Origin: Pedobacter ginsengisoli
Lineage (GTDB): Bacteria > Bacteroidota > Bacteroidia > Sphingobacteriales > Sphingobacteriaceae
Length of the DNA: 64,000 bases
Reading direction: 5' to 3'
Assembly (NCBI RefSeq): GCF_030244015.1
Contig: NZ_JASSYX010000001.1
Location: forward strand, 1,550,001 to 1,614,000
Under the pieces are notes generated by a model. The model was not told the DNA's origin. It made no database searches and saw only the letters and a list, made by a program, of their open reading frames with translations. Positions 6,874 to 14,697 of this stretch are shown here, piece by piece; position 1 is the stretch's first letter; each line of letters opens with the position of its first letter. Position numbers and translations under genes: made by a program.

Positions 6874-7704
6874 ATGAAAATTGCCACTTATAATGTCAAT
6901 GGTGTAAATGGCCGTTTGCCTGTATTGCTACGCTGGCTGGATGAAGCCAAGCCGGATGTGGTGTGTCTGCAAGAGTTGAAAGCACTACAGGAGAAGTTTC
7001 CTCAACAAGCAATAAAGGATGCCGGTTATAATGCCATTTGGCATGGGCAAAAGAGCTGGAATGGTGTAGCGATCCTTTCTCGTGGTATGGAGATTAAAGA
7101 GACGAGACGGGGTTTGGACGGTGATCCGGAGGACTTACATAGCCGTTACATCGAGGCATTTATTAATGGTGTAGTGATCGGCTGTCTGTACCTGCCTAAT
7201 GGTAACCCGGCCCCGGGACCTAAGTTTGATTATAAGTTGAAGTGGTTTGAGCGTTTTTCAGCTCATGCTGCTCGATTGCTTACTTACGATGTTCCGGTGG
7301 TGCTTGGAGGCGATTATAATGTAATGCCCACAGACCTGGATGTTTATAAGCCGGAACGCTGGGTAGACGATGCCTTGTTCCGTCCTGAGGTTCGTTCTGC
7401 CTATAAAAATATAGTGGATCAGGGTTGGACTGACGCTTTGCGGACATTGCACCAGGGAGAAAGGATTTATACCTTCTGGGACTATTTTCGCAATGCCTAT
7501 GGTCGTGACGCTGGCCTCCGTATTGACCACTTTTTGCTTAGCCCACATTTAAAAAGCCGGCTTACTGATGCTGGGGTAGACCGCCATGTTCGCGGATGGG
7601 AAAGGACAAGTGACCACGCCCCGGTATGGATAACGCTTGAAATGGCGCCCTTTAATGAAAAAAGACAAGTGCAGAAACCTGCGCTTGTCCTTTTCGTGCC
7701 CTAG
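6874..7704 (+). CDS. xth: Exodeoxyribonuclease III (AP endonuclease, Xth family)
   Basis: The protein has 276 residues. Endonuclease/exonuclease/phosphatase motifs are in order: ATYNVNG (3-9), VVCLQELK with catalytic Glu34, GGDYNVMP, and the C-terminal TSDHAPVW with the catalytic Asp-His pair. It cleaves at abasic sites and removes nucleotides 3'-5' in base excision repair. The last ~18 residues (after VWITLEMAPF) have no family counterpart and are encoded by the operon's own terminator hairpin, which looks like a readthrough extension of the original gene end. Confidence 0.94.
   Translation: MKIATYNVNGVNGRLPVLLRWLDEAKPDVVCLQELKALQEKFPQQAIKDAGYNAIWHGQKSWNGVAILSRGMEIKETRRGLDGDPEDLHSRYIEAFINGVVIGCLYLPNGNPAPGPKFDYKLKWFERFSAHAARLLTYDVPVVLGGDYNVMPTDLDVYKPERWVDDALFRPEVRSAYKNIVDQGWTDALRTLHQGERIYTFWDYFRNAYGRDAGLRIDHFLLSPHLKSRLTDAGVDRHVRGWERTSDHAPVWITLEMAPFNEKRQVQKPALVLFVP
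7661..7695 (+). terminator. Intrinsic terminator lying inside the end of the xth reading frame
   Basis: GACAAGTGCAG (7664-7674) pairs with CTGCGCTTGTC (7679-7689) over an AAAC loop, with A-rich 5' flank and TTTT at 7691-7694. The xth stop codon is at 7702-7704, so the hairpin is translated. Confidence 0.8.
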
Positions 7705-7737
7705 AGGTACTATTCTCGAACTGTTTTGTTAATGATT

Positions 7738-8985
7738 TTATAATTTTATAAATTCTACTCGTCTATTACTGGTTTTGCCGGCTTCGCTATTGTCATCGCT
7801 AACCGGTGCAGTAGAGCCTCTGCCTTCAGTTTCCATGCGGCCGGCATCAATTTTATAGATTTTTACCAGTGCATCACGAACCGATTCGGCCCGCTTTATA
7901 GATAGGATCAGGTTTGCGTCAGGTTTTCCGACTGCATCGGTATGGCCAATAATTTTGATCTTCAGGTCAGGATTTTCAGTCATAGCGGTTGCTACTTCCT
8001 TGATCGTACCTTCATTGTCCGATTTTACTTCGGCCGAATTGATGGCAAACAGGATTCCGCTGGTTTCCAGTCTGCCTGTGGTTAGTAATTTGGACCGGTT
8101 GTCGGCACTGCCTTCTGCGAATTTAAAATTCGAAACGTAATAACCCAGCTGCTCGTTGGTATAATTGGAGCTGGACATGTCAATTTTAAGCTGGTTCAAA
8201 TTACCGTTGAGCGGTGCTGCTTGTGGCAGGTCAAATACCTTTTCCTGATCCAGCCAGATTCTGACTCTTTCGTTTTGTATGCTGATGGCAACATGAATGA
8301 CATTGCCTGCTTTTCTGTCAAAATTGGCCACTCTGTATTTGTCTGATTCCAGTTTCTTCGCCACATTTTCAAAGGAAGTAAGCTGTACAGCCGCCTCCGA
8401 ACGATAAGGCGCTATACCGAATCTCAGGCAGTTCTTTAAACGGTAATCGTATGATAAGATCTCGCCTTTATTTCCCCGGTCATAAAAGGCGAAGTTAATT
8501 GCAGGTACCAGATAACCACCTGTCGCCGGCCAGTTCATGATCAGGTCAAATTCAATAGTCGCATTCTCTCCGATATTTACGACCGGGCTGACGAATGTAC
8601 CTGGATATAGGCGCAGCCAATTTCCTTTCACTGTATTTAAAGTAACCACTTCGCCCTTGCTGCGTGTATACCATTTTAATGGAAACTGCCCCAATGCGTC
8701 CTGAGCAAAATTGTCTGCCAGCAGAATTTTTGAGCCGGGAACGAAATCGTAAGTAGTGGTACTTGCTAATGAAGTGGTCGGTGTACCGGATGCATTCTCA
8801 GGTTTTATAGGTTCCCGGGACGTGCTGGTGGCTTCGGTGTTTTTTTTGGCCTTTCCTTCCAGGCCTTTGTCAACCGTTTTGGAGGCCATATCTTCTGCTT
8901 TTTGTTTCAGTTTATTTAAAAAGCCCTGGGCCATTAAATTGTTGCCGGCCAAAAGCAAAGCCGAAATCAGAATTAATTTTTTCAT
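7738..8985 (-). CDS. OmpA-family outer-membrane/peptidoglycan-associated protein
   Basis: The protein has 415 residues from the ATG at 8985, which gives a clean signal peptide (MKKLILISALLLAGNNLMAQ); an upstream TTG would prepend a polar stretch. After a charged Lys-rich segment comes a beta-rich concanavalin-like middle region (about 100-300). The C-terminal OmpA domain (about 310-415) has IIGHTDAVGKPDANLILSIK and the final NRRVEFIKL, which bind peptidoglycan. It lies 77 nt downstream of kinase A, with its own TAACTTTG promoter box and a copy of the TACTACCTAT motif, so it is probably an output of the two-component system. Confidence 0.9.
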   Translation of the reverse strand: MKKLILISALLLAGNNLMAQGFLNKLKQKAEDMASKTVDKGLEGKAKKNTEATSTSREPIKPENASGTPTTSLASTTTYDFVPGSKILLADNFAQDALGQFPLKWYTRSKGEVVTLNTVKGNWLRLYPGTFVSPVVNIGENATIEFDLIMNWPATGGYLVPAINFAFYDRGNKGEILSYDYRLKNCLRFGIAPYRSEAAVQLTSFENVAKKLESDKYRVANFDRKAGNVIHVAISIQNERVRIWLDQEKVFDLPQAAPLNGNLNQLKIDMSSSNYTNEQLGYYVSNFKFAEGSADNRSKLLTTGRLETSGILFAINSAEVKSDNEGTIKEVATAMTENPDLKIKIIGHTDAVGKPDANLILSIKRAESVRDALVKIYKIDAGRMETEGRGSTAPVSDDNSEAGKTSNRRVEFIKL

Positions 8986-8991
8986 ACAATC

Positions 8992-9053
8992 CAAAGTTAG
9001 GGTTGAAAGGCGGTGTGTTGAATAGGGGATACTGTTCAACTACATAGGTAGTA
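8992..9053 (-). promoter_or_regulatory. ompA-like promoter with TACTACCTAT motif
   Basis: On the minus strand, TACTACCTAT (9053-9044) is followed after exactly 44 nt by TAACTTTG (8999-8992), which matches the Bacteroidota -7 element TAnnTTTG. The start codon is only 6 nt further on, so the transcript would be nearly leaderless. No good -33 TTTG is present, which fits an activator-dependent promoter. The same arrangement occurs at 13267-13328. The motif also sits in a short inverted repeat, ACTAC-CTAT-GTAGT. Confidence 0.6.
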
Positions 9054-9062
9054 CTGCTTATT

Positions 9063-10874
9063 TTAGCTGTAAAAAGGGATGTTGATCGTAATTTGGGTGC
9101 TTTCCCCAATGTTTTTTATGGAGATTGTGCCCTTCAACAATTCGAGTCTGTTGTTGATGTCGGGCAACATATTAAATGGTTGTTGGGCAGCCTGAATGTC
9201 AAATTGAAAATCGACACTGGAAGCAAATTTGGTAACGGTATAGCCGATCTCATTAGCAGGGGCACTAAGCAATATACCTGCCGACAACAATTGAAGGATC
9301 CGGAAAATGTGTATAGATTCTGCCGGATTGAAACATTCGTTGATTTCATCGATATTTCCCTGCCGGACATCATAATCTGCAAACGTATCGCTGATGAGTC
9401 CCCTGATGCTTTGGGTTAAGCCCATCAGGTCCATTTGATATGGCCTTAGACGGTGCAGTATCTCACGTACTTCTGCCATGATCGCTGCGATATGGTCGAT
9501 TACAATACTGACCTGTTTCTTTAAAGGTTCTTCAACAAGCTGCTGTAGGCGCCAGGACCTGTTTTTAATCACGATCAGTTGCTGGCCGATGTTGTCGTGT
9601 AATTCCATGGCTACCCTTTTCTTTTCCAGCTCCTGACGTTGGAGCAGCTCTTTGAGAAAAGTTCGTTTTTCTTCAATGGTTTTCAGCTGGATCTGCCCCT
9701 TTTCTTTCCTGTAAAAATTAAGCCTGCTTGCGAGGGCAAAAGAAAGGACGAGTGCTTCCAGCAGTGTGCCCCAATGCATACTGGTCTGGGTAAAGAGGTT
9801 GTCTGGCAGGATATTGAGGTCTTTCAAGTTATACACCGCATTGCCCAGCATGAGGCATCCGAAACCTACAAGGAAGAAAATTGCAGGTTTGTAGCCCTTT
9901 CTAAAGCTTATAATCCCTGCTCCAAACCAATACATGAAGTATGGGTACATTAAATATTGTATGAGCATAAAAGAATATGCCCCTTTCCAAAAGACATCAA
10001 TAATTATAATTCCAATTGAAAGCGCGCTCATCAAACCCCTGAGCTTATTGAAAACAGGACTGTTTTGCCGGGTCTGTAAAAAGGAGTTGGTGAAAAAGAT
10101 ACTCAACAGACTAGCGAAACCAATGATGGTGCCTGCGCTGTTCAACCAGATCAAAGAACTGAGAATGTCCGGCAGAAAGCCATTGTAGAAGAAAAGGTTC
10201 AGACTCCAGAAAAAGATAGCGCCCAGATAGTACAGATAGGGAAGTTCTCTGATCAGCAGGTAAACAAAAAGATTGTAAATTGCAAAAGCCATCAGCATGC
10301 CGAAGACAATCCCGTTTATTAAGTCTGTCAGATAGCCCCGTTCGAAAGCCTTTTGTAAGGTAGTAATTTTAATGGGCAGCCTTAATATATTGTTGCTCCT
10401 TGCGTGTATGTAATATTCAGTTCCGGTGTTGATGGGTATGGATATAGGGATCAACAGGTTGTTGACCCTAACATCACCGGTAGTTTTAGCTTTACTGGCA
10501 TCGCTGCTGAATATTTTGACCAGACTGCCCGCTTTTTTCTGGTAAACTTCTACAGTTTGCAGGACCGGCGGGCTGTCGATCTGTATATGCCAGCCGGTAG
10601 TTTTACTACGATTGATGATGCTGGTTTTTATCCAAACTGAGGCGGTGGTTGCACCTAAGGATAACGTAGGGTATGCTGAGGCTTCAAATTTAGCAGTGCT
10701 CAACTGCTGAAGTTTTATCTCTCCCTTTGTATCAGCCAGGAACGCTGGATAATGAAGGGTATAGCTTTTTTCTCTGTTTTTCAATATAATTTGCCGGGCA
10801 TAGGAGAAGTGTATGCTGCTGGATAACAATAATATGAGTGTACTGAAAAGTACTTTATACGCCCCTCTGGTCAT
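9063..10874 (-). CDS. Kinase A: 7TM-DISM sensor histidine kinase, His box intact, ATP-binding domain degenerate
   Basis: The protein has 603 residues from the ATG at 10874, 4 nt after the regulator's stop (the frame runs back to a TTG at 10898). Order: signal peptide (1-27), 7TMR-DISM extracellular domain (about 30-150), seven membrane helices (about 180-385), HisKA_3 dimerisation domain with KKRVAMELHDNIGQQL (His426) and LRPYQ. The C-terminal HATPase region (about 520-603) aligns in register with kinase B, but the motifs are lost: the N-box reads LQLLSAGILLSAP, the DNGKG box reads DIQAAQ (Asp559), and the GLGL box reads FNMLPDI. It should be a phosphate acceptor that cannot bind ATP normally. 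Confidence 0.9.
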   Translation of the reverse strand: MTRGAYKVLFSTLILLLSSSIHFSYARQIILKNREKSYTLHYPAFLADTKGEIKLQQLSTAKFEASAYPTLSLGATTASVWIKTSIINRSKTTGWHIQIDSPPVLQTVEVYQKKAGSLVKIFSSDASKAKTTGDVRVNNLLIPISIPINTGTEYYIHARSNNILRLPIKITTLQKAFERGYLTDLINGIVFGMLMAFAIYNLFVYLLIRELPYLYYLGAIFFWSLNLFFYNGFLPDILSSLIWLNSAGTIIGFASLLSIFFTNSFLQTRQNSPVFNKLRGLMSALSIGIIIIDVFWKGAYSFMLIQYLMYPYFMYWFGAGIISFRKGYKPAIFFLVGFGCLMLGNAVYNLKDLNILPDNLFTQTSMHWGTLLEALVLSFALASRLNFYRKEKGQIQLKTIEEKRTFLKELLQRQELEKKRVAMELHDNIGQQLIVIKNRSWRLQQLVEEPLKKQVSIVIDHIAAIMAEVREILHRLRPYQMDLMGLTQSIRGLISDTFADYDVRQGNIDEINECFNPAESIHIFRILQLLSAGILLSAPANEIGYTVTKFASSVDFQFDIQAAQQPFNMLPDINNRLELLKGTISIKNIGESTQITINIPFYS

Positions 10875-10878
10875 TTGG

Positions 10879-11520
10879 TTACCGGTGTTCAATGGCAAAC
10901 CGCAGCAGGCTGTTTTTCCCGTTAAGGTTTAGCTTTTTCAGGATGTTCATCCGGTGATTGGATACGGTCTTCTCACTAATGAACAGTTCGTCTGCGATGG
11001 TTTTTGTGCTTTTATAGCTGCCGACCATCTTCAAAATTTTCATTTCGGAAGGAGTGAGGGTACCGAGCAGTTTCTCGGACGTTAGATTGTTGCCTGTTCT
11101 GCGCTGGCTCAGCAAGAAAGTACTCATTTCTGGACTGATGTATGAGTTTCCGCTTACAACAGCTTCTATCGCCTGAATGATATCGACCACTGCATTTTCT
11201 TTCAATACATAACCGGCAACTCCTACATCCAGGGCATGCAGGAAGGTATCTTTTGCTTTATGCATGGTCAGCAGTATTACGTTGGCATCGGGCTTAATTT
11301 TGATCAGCTCTTCGGCGGCAACCAATCCGTTCATTTCCGGCATGTCTATGTCCAGTATAGTCACCATAGGAAGCCGGGTTCGGGCAATTGCAAGTGCTTC
11401 CAATCCGTTTTTGGCTTCAAAAATAACCTCGTAACCAGGTTCTGATTCTATGACTTCCTTTAGCCCCTTTAAAAATATGGGATGATCGTCTGCGATGAGT
11501 ATAGTTGTTTTTGCTTTCAT
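10879..11520 (-). CDS. NarL/LuxR-type response regulator
   Basis: The protein has 213 residues. The receiver domain has Asp11-Asp12, phosphoacceptor Asp57 (ILDIDMPEMNG), Thr85 and Lys107, so it is fully equipped. The C-terminal GerE/LuxR helix-turn-helix reads LTPSEMKILKMVG, then TIADELFISEKTVSNHRMNI. It is sandwiched between the two complementary kinases: its ATG overlaps kinase B's stop by 4 nt (11517-11520) and its stop lies 4 nt before kinase A. The likely phosphate donor is kinase A's His426. Confidence 0.95.
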   Translation of the reverse strand: MKAKTTILIADDHPIFLKGLKEVIESEPGYEVIFEAKNGLEALAIARTRLPMVTILDIDMPEMNGLVAAEELIKIKPDANVILLTMHKAKDTFLHALDVGVAGYVLKENAVVDIIQAIEAVVSGNSYISPEMSTFLLSQRRTGNNLTSEKLLGTLTPSEMKILKMVGSYKSTKTIADELFISEKTVSNHRMNILKKLNLNGKNSLLRFAIEHR

Positions 11521-13232
11521 ATGATAATACTATTGATATGGATAGGTATTTTAATGTACACCCTGGTTCCGCCTTTGGGGATGCTGCTCATAGTCAGTTC
11601 TGCATTCAATAATTTAGACCGTTCGCGGATACCTGACAATCCAAGGCCTGATCTGATATTAACGGCATCATAGCCTTTTCCGTTGTCATGGTAAGATATG
11701 CTGAGGTTCTTTTTTGCTAATTTTATGCTCAAACTGCAAGTACTGGCTGCGGAATGCTTGATCAAATTACTGAGCAGTTCCTGGATGATCCGATAACTGT
11801 TCATCTCCGCTTCTTTGTTCAGCAACTGATCGATTTCATCAATATTCAGGTCAACATTGATTTCCGGGTCAGTGGTTACATCCTCAACCAGACGCTCCAC
11901 CGAGCGTCTCAATCCAAGTACCTCTATTTGATATGGTCTGAGAGAGAAGGATACATTACTTACTTCCTCAATGGTTGTTCCGATATCTTTCGTAATGCTG
12001 TTAAATAAGTCTGGATGTGCTCCCTTACTTTGCCGCTCCAACATAAATAGTTCATTTTTGAGTTGTACCAGCTGCTGGCCAACACGCATGTTGAGTTCGT
12101 TGGATATGCTTTCTTTTTCATTTTCCTGACTGATGATCAGCGCCTTTGAAAAATCTGCTGTCTGTTCGAGCATTGCCACTTGCAATCTCACGGTTTCTTT
12201 TTTTAGGTCATTCAGTTTCACCGCCAGTGCAAATGAAAGTACGATCGCTTGCAGACAAAGCCCCATTTGAAGACTCATACCCGAATGGAAGCCTTCATAG
12301 AAACCGTAGCTTGTCAGCAAGCAGCCCACTGCAGCCAGGTAATAAGCGGCAGGACGAAAATCTTTTTTTAATCCATGGAGCCCCGCAAACAGCCAATAAG
12401 CGGCAGCAATTACCCATGTCATCTGGAGCAGCTTAAACGCGAGTACAGAATAGCCTGCCAGATCGACTCCAATGGGAATCACAAATACTATAACAAGCCA
12501 TTTGCTGATCCGCAAGAGAACCGGGGAGTTGATTTCAATCCGGAGATATCCATTGCTGAACCATAAACTAAACAGCAGCGCTGCAGAAGAGGAACCTGTT
12601 AACAGCCTCAGGCTCCAGGCTGGTAACCACTGGGTGAAATAGCCATTCCAGATCAGTAAAAAAATGAGATTGGAAAGGACGTAACCTAAGTACCAAAGGT
12701 GCGACCTGTCCTTTATAACAATATATATGTAAAGGTTATAGATCATCAGTGCCAGTAAGGCGCCGAACATAAATCCGTTTACGATATTTTTAAAATGCTC
12801 TTCTTCATAAATCGCTTCCAGGGTACCGGCGTAAACAGGAATTTTAAGCTTATAGTGATTTTTGACACGAAGGTAGTATTGCCTGGTTTCGCCTTTACCC
12901 AGCTTTAATGGCAAGATAAACCCGTTTACCTTAACCGGTCTGTTTTGGTAGTATAGTTTATCATTGAGTATGATGTGGTTAAACTTGCCGTCTTTGTGCG
13001 CTGTGTACAAATCTACTTCACTCACGGGCGGAGGTACCTGGATGTACCAGTCATTTGAACTCGAATTGTTTGTCAGGGTGATGTTTATCCACAATGCGTT
13101 TTTGCTGAGCTGCACATTTCTAATCAGATAAAACGCCTCTGGATAGGTCAGTACGATCTCTTTTGCCCCAACGGTTAAGGTTGTGATTAGTAAGAAACAG
13201 GTGAGGAGGACGCTTCTCAAAAACATGTTCAA
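11517..13232 (-). CDS. Kinase B: 7TM-DISM sensor kinase, ATP-binding domain intact, phosphoacceptor His replaced by Asn
   Basis: The protein has 571 residues. Order: signal peptide (1-23), extracellular 7TMR-DISM domain (about 25-140), seven membrane helices (about 155-345), a HisKA_3 region, and a HATPase domain (about 455-565). The ATPase motifs are complete: IIQELLSNLIKHS, HDNGKGYD (Asp516), RSGLGLSGIRERS and GGTRVYIKIP. The H-box, however, reads ISNELNMRVGQQL, with Asn381 (codon 12090-12092) at the position of the phosphorylated His and Met in place of the following Asp. LRPYQ is retained. Alone it could bind ATP but not autophosphorylate. First gene of the kinase-regulator-kinase operon. 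Confidence 0.93.
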   Translation of the reverse strand: MNMFLRSVLLTCFLLITTLTVGAKEIVLTYPEAFYLIRNVQLSKNALWINITLTNNSSSNDWYIQVPPPVSEVDLYTAHKDGKFNHIILNDKLYYQNRPVKVNGFILPLKLGKGETRQYYLRVKNHYKLKIPVYAGTLEAIYEEEHFKNIVNGFMFGALLALMIYNLYIYIVIKDRSHLWYLGYVLSNLIFLLIWNGYFTQWLPAWSLRLLTGSSSAALLFSLWFSNGYLRIEINSPVLLRISKWLVIVFVIPIGVDLAGYSVLAFKLLQMTWVIAAAYWLFAGLHGLKKDFRPAAYYLAAVGCLLTSYGFYEGFHSGMSLQMGLCLQAIVLSFALAVKLNDLKKETVRLQVAMLEQTADFSKALIISQENEKESISNELNMRVGQQLVQLKNELFMLERQSKGAHPDLFNSITKDIGTTIEEVSNVSFSLRPYQIEVLGLRRSVERLVEDVTTDPEINVDLNIDEIDQLLNKEAEMNSYRIIQELLSNLIKHSAASTCSLSIKLAKKNLSISYHDNGKGYDAVNIRSGLGLSGIRERSKLLNAELTMSSIPKGGTRVYIKIPIHINSIII

Positions 13233-13266
13233 ATATAATTAACCTGCAGGGATTGAGAATGGGTAA

Positions 13267-13328
13267 TACTACCTATAAATATGATGGATGTCGCTTATTT
13301 ATCTACTGCGGCATCTGGGGTAATTTTG
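13267..13328 (+). promoter_or_regulatory. Promoter of the ZU5 lipoprotein gene with TACTACCTAT motif
   Basis: TACTACCTAT (13267-13276) is followed after exactly 44 nt by TAATTTTG (13321-13328), a perfect TAnnTTTG. A weak -33 element TTTA (13298-13301) has the canonical 19-nt spacing. Motif and spacing duplicate those before the OmpA-type gene. The motif also lies 35 nt upstream of the divergent kinase B start, so it may autoregulate the cassette. Confidence 0.62.
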
Positions 13329-13376
13329 TCCCGGTTTATTTATTAAGCAAATAACGCAGCAATAAAAAATATAACA

Positions 13377-14642
13377 ATGGAAAAATTAAATGTATACCTG
13401 CTCAGTATCGTATGTGCAGTTGGTCTTCTCGGCTGTAAAAAGGATAAAGTAAAACCTGTGGCTGAGGAAAATGCCGCGGTGGTTGGTCTGGTGCGGCCCA
13501 AAGGTGTCTCAACGGGGACGGCAGTGACAAGGCGCATCGGACCAGATGGCGGAGTGTTTGCTTCTTTGGAATGTGGCGTGACCCTGAATATTCCGGCAGG
13601 TGCGTTGAAAGAGGACGTGACCATTGGGATTGAGCCCATTACCAGGACCAATATCGCAGGCGTTGGGCAGTCGTTCAGACTTACTCCGCATGACCTGCAA
13701 TTTGAAAAGCCTGTGTCTGTGACTTATACGTATGATATAGAAGCCGATTCGGTGGCCATGCTCGAAACTTTCGGGTTTGCATACCAAATGGCCAATGGAG
13801 TATGGAAGTTTGTTGGCGCCAGCAGCTATGACATTCAATGGGGAACAGTGACCTTTAAAACAACACATTTTAGTGACTGGTCTGTGATGAACCGGGTGTC
13901 GTTGTCGCCACTTCATGCTAGCCTGGAACCTGGTGAAAAGCAGGTGGTGAAAGCACTGATTTATACAGAATCAAAATATGAGGACCTCCTGGTGCCCCTA
14001 ACAGGTGACGCGGGAACTGAACCGGGATATCCCGTAGGGACGCCGGTGCCGTTGCCTGCAAAGTTTATTAAATCCTGGGATTTAACCGGGCCGGGAAATA
14101 TCATTAACTCAAACGGAAATTTGATTACTTACCAGGCGCCTGCCTTAGTGAACGGCTATACCATTGCGACAGTGAACTTAAGCCTTAACGCGCCCGTGAC
14201 AGGTGCGTTTCTTTTGTTGTCCAATATCGAGATTACAGGTGATGGCTGGGCTGAACTGAGTATAGGCGGAGGGGCGATGACGAAGTTTCCGATAACCCCT
14301 GCGGTAAAGTCCGGACAACGGTATTTGCTTTCGAACCCGGAAGCCGAAGGTGGCGGGCAGTTTCTGCTGACCTGGAATGGTGGGTTAGGGACTTACGCTT
14401 ATGATCTGACTGCAACAGGCAACAAGTTTCACTTTCTGATTGGCAATGGCGGATATACCAGTGCTTATGTAGATCCTCAGCAAGCAGGATTGGTGGCAAG
14501 CGGTGGCAGTATCAACATCACTAAAATGGATGAAAAATGGGTGGAGGGCAATTTCACAGTGCCTAATGCCGGCATTGGGCCAATGCTCTTACAGACCACC
14601 AATATCAACGGCCGGTTCAGGGCACGGGTCTACATTCCCTAA
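13377..14642 (+). CDS. ZU5-like domain lipoprotein
   Basis: The protein has 421 residues. A lipoprotein signal peptide ends at LLGCKK (Cys near 20). A ZU5-like beta domain follows, with IGPDGGVFASLECGVTLNIP and AGALKEDVTIGIEP (about 55-90) and a region up to THFSDWSVM. The remaining ~270 residues are beta-rich without a family I can name. It is an exported envelope protein, divergent from kinase B, with the TACTACCTAT promoter, so probably under control of the neighbouring two-component system. Ligand or partner unknown. Confidence 0.85.
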   Translation: MEKLNVYLLSIVCAVGLLGCKKDKVKPVAEENAAVVGLVRPKGVSTGTAVTRRIGPDGGVFASLECGVTLNIPAGALKEDVTIGIEPITRTNIAGVGQSFRLTPHDLQFEKPVSVTYTYDIEADSVAMLETFGFAYQMANGVWKFVGASSYDIQWGTVTFKTTHFSDWSVMNRVSLSPLHASLEPGEKQVVKALIYTESKYEDLLVPLTGDAGTEPGYPVGTPVPLPAKFIKSWDLTGPGNIINSNGNLITYQAPALVNGYTIATVNLSLNAPVTGAFLLLSNIEITGDGWAELSIGGGAMTKFPITPAVKSGQRYLLSNPEAEGGGQFLLTWNGGLGTYAYDLTATGNKFHFLIGNGGYTSAYVDPQQAGLVASGGSINITKMDEKWVEGNFTVPNAGIGPMLLQTTNINGRFRARVYIP

Positions 14643-14697
14643 TGGCCAGAATTTTATGTATTCAAGTTTAATTTTTAACAAACAAATCACAATCGAA

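Noticed and set aside
7258..7548. 96-residue minus-strand ORF within exonuclease III
   Set aside because: Shadow of the xth coding sequence; no supporting features.
9063..9400. Frameshift explanation for the degenerate ATP-binding domain of kinase A
   Set aside because: The degenerate region still aligns in register with kinase B from ESIHIFRILQ to the final INIPF strand, with no stop, so substitution rather than frameshift explains the lost motifs.
12865..12880. Further partial copies of the TACTACCT motif, for example near 12870 and 55095
   Set aside because: They lie inside coding sequences, lack the final AT and have no promoter box at the right spacing.
14503..14697. Upstream extension of the Big2 lipoprotein reading frame
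   Set aside because: It overlaps the preceding lipoprotein gene in another frame and would place the lipobox far from the N-terminus; starts at 14698 or 14713 give a proper signal peptide.
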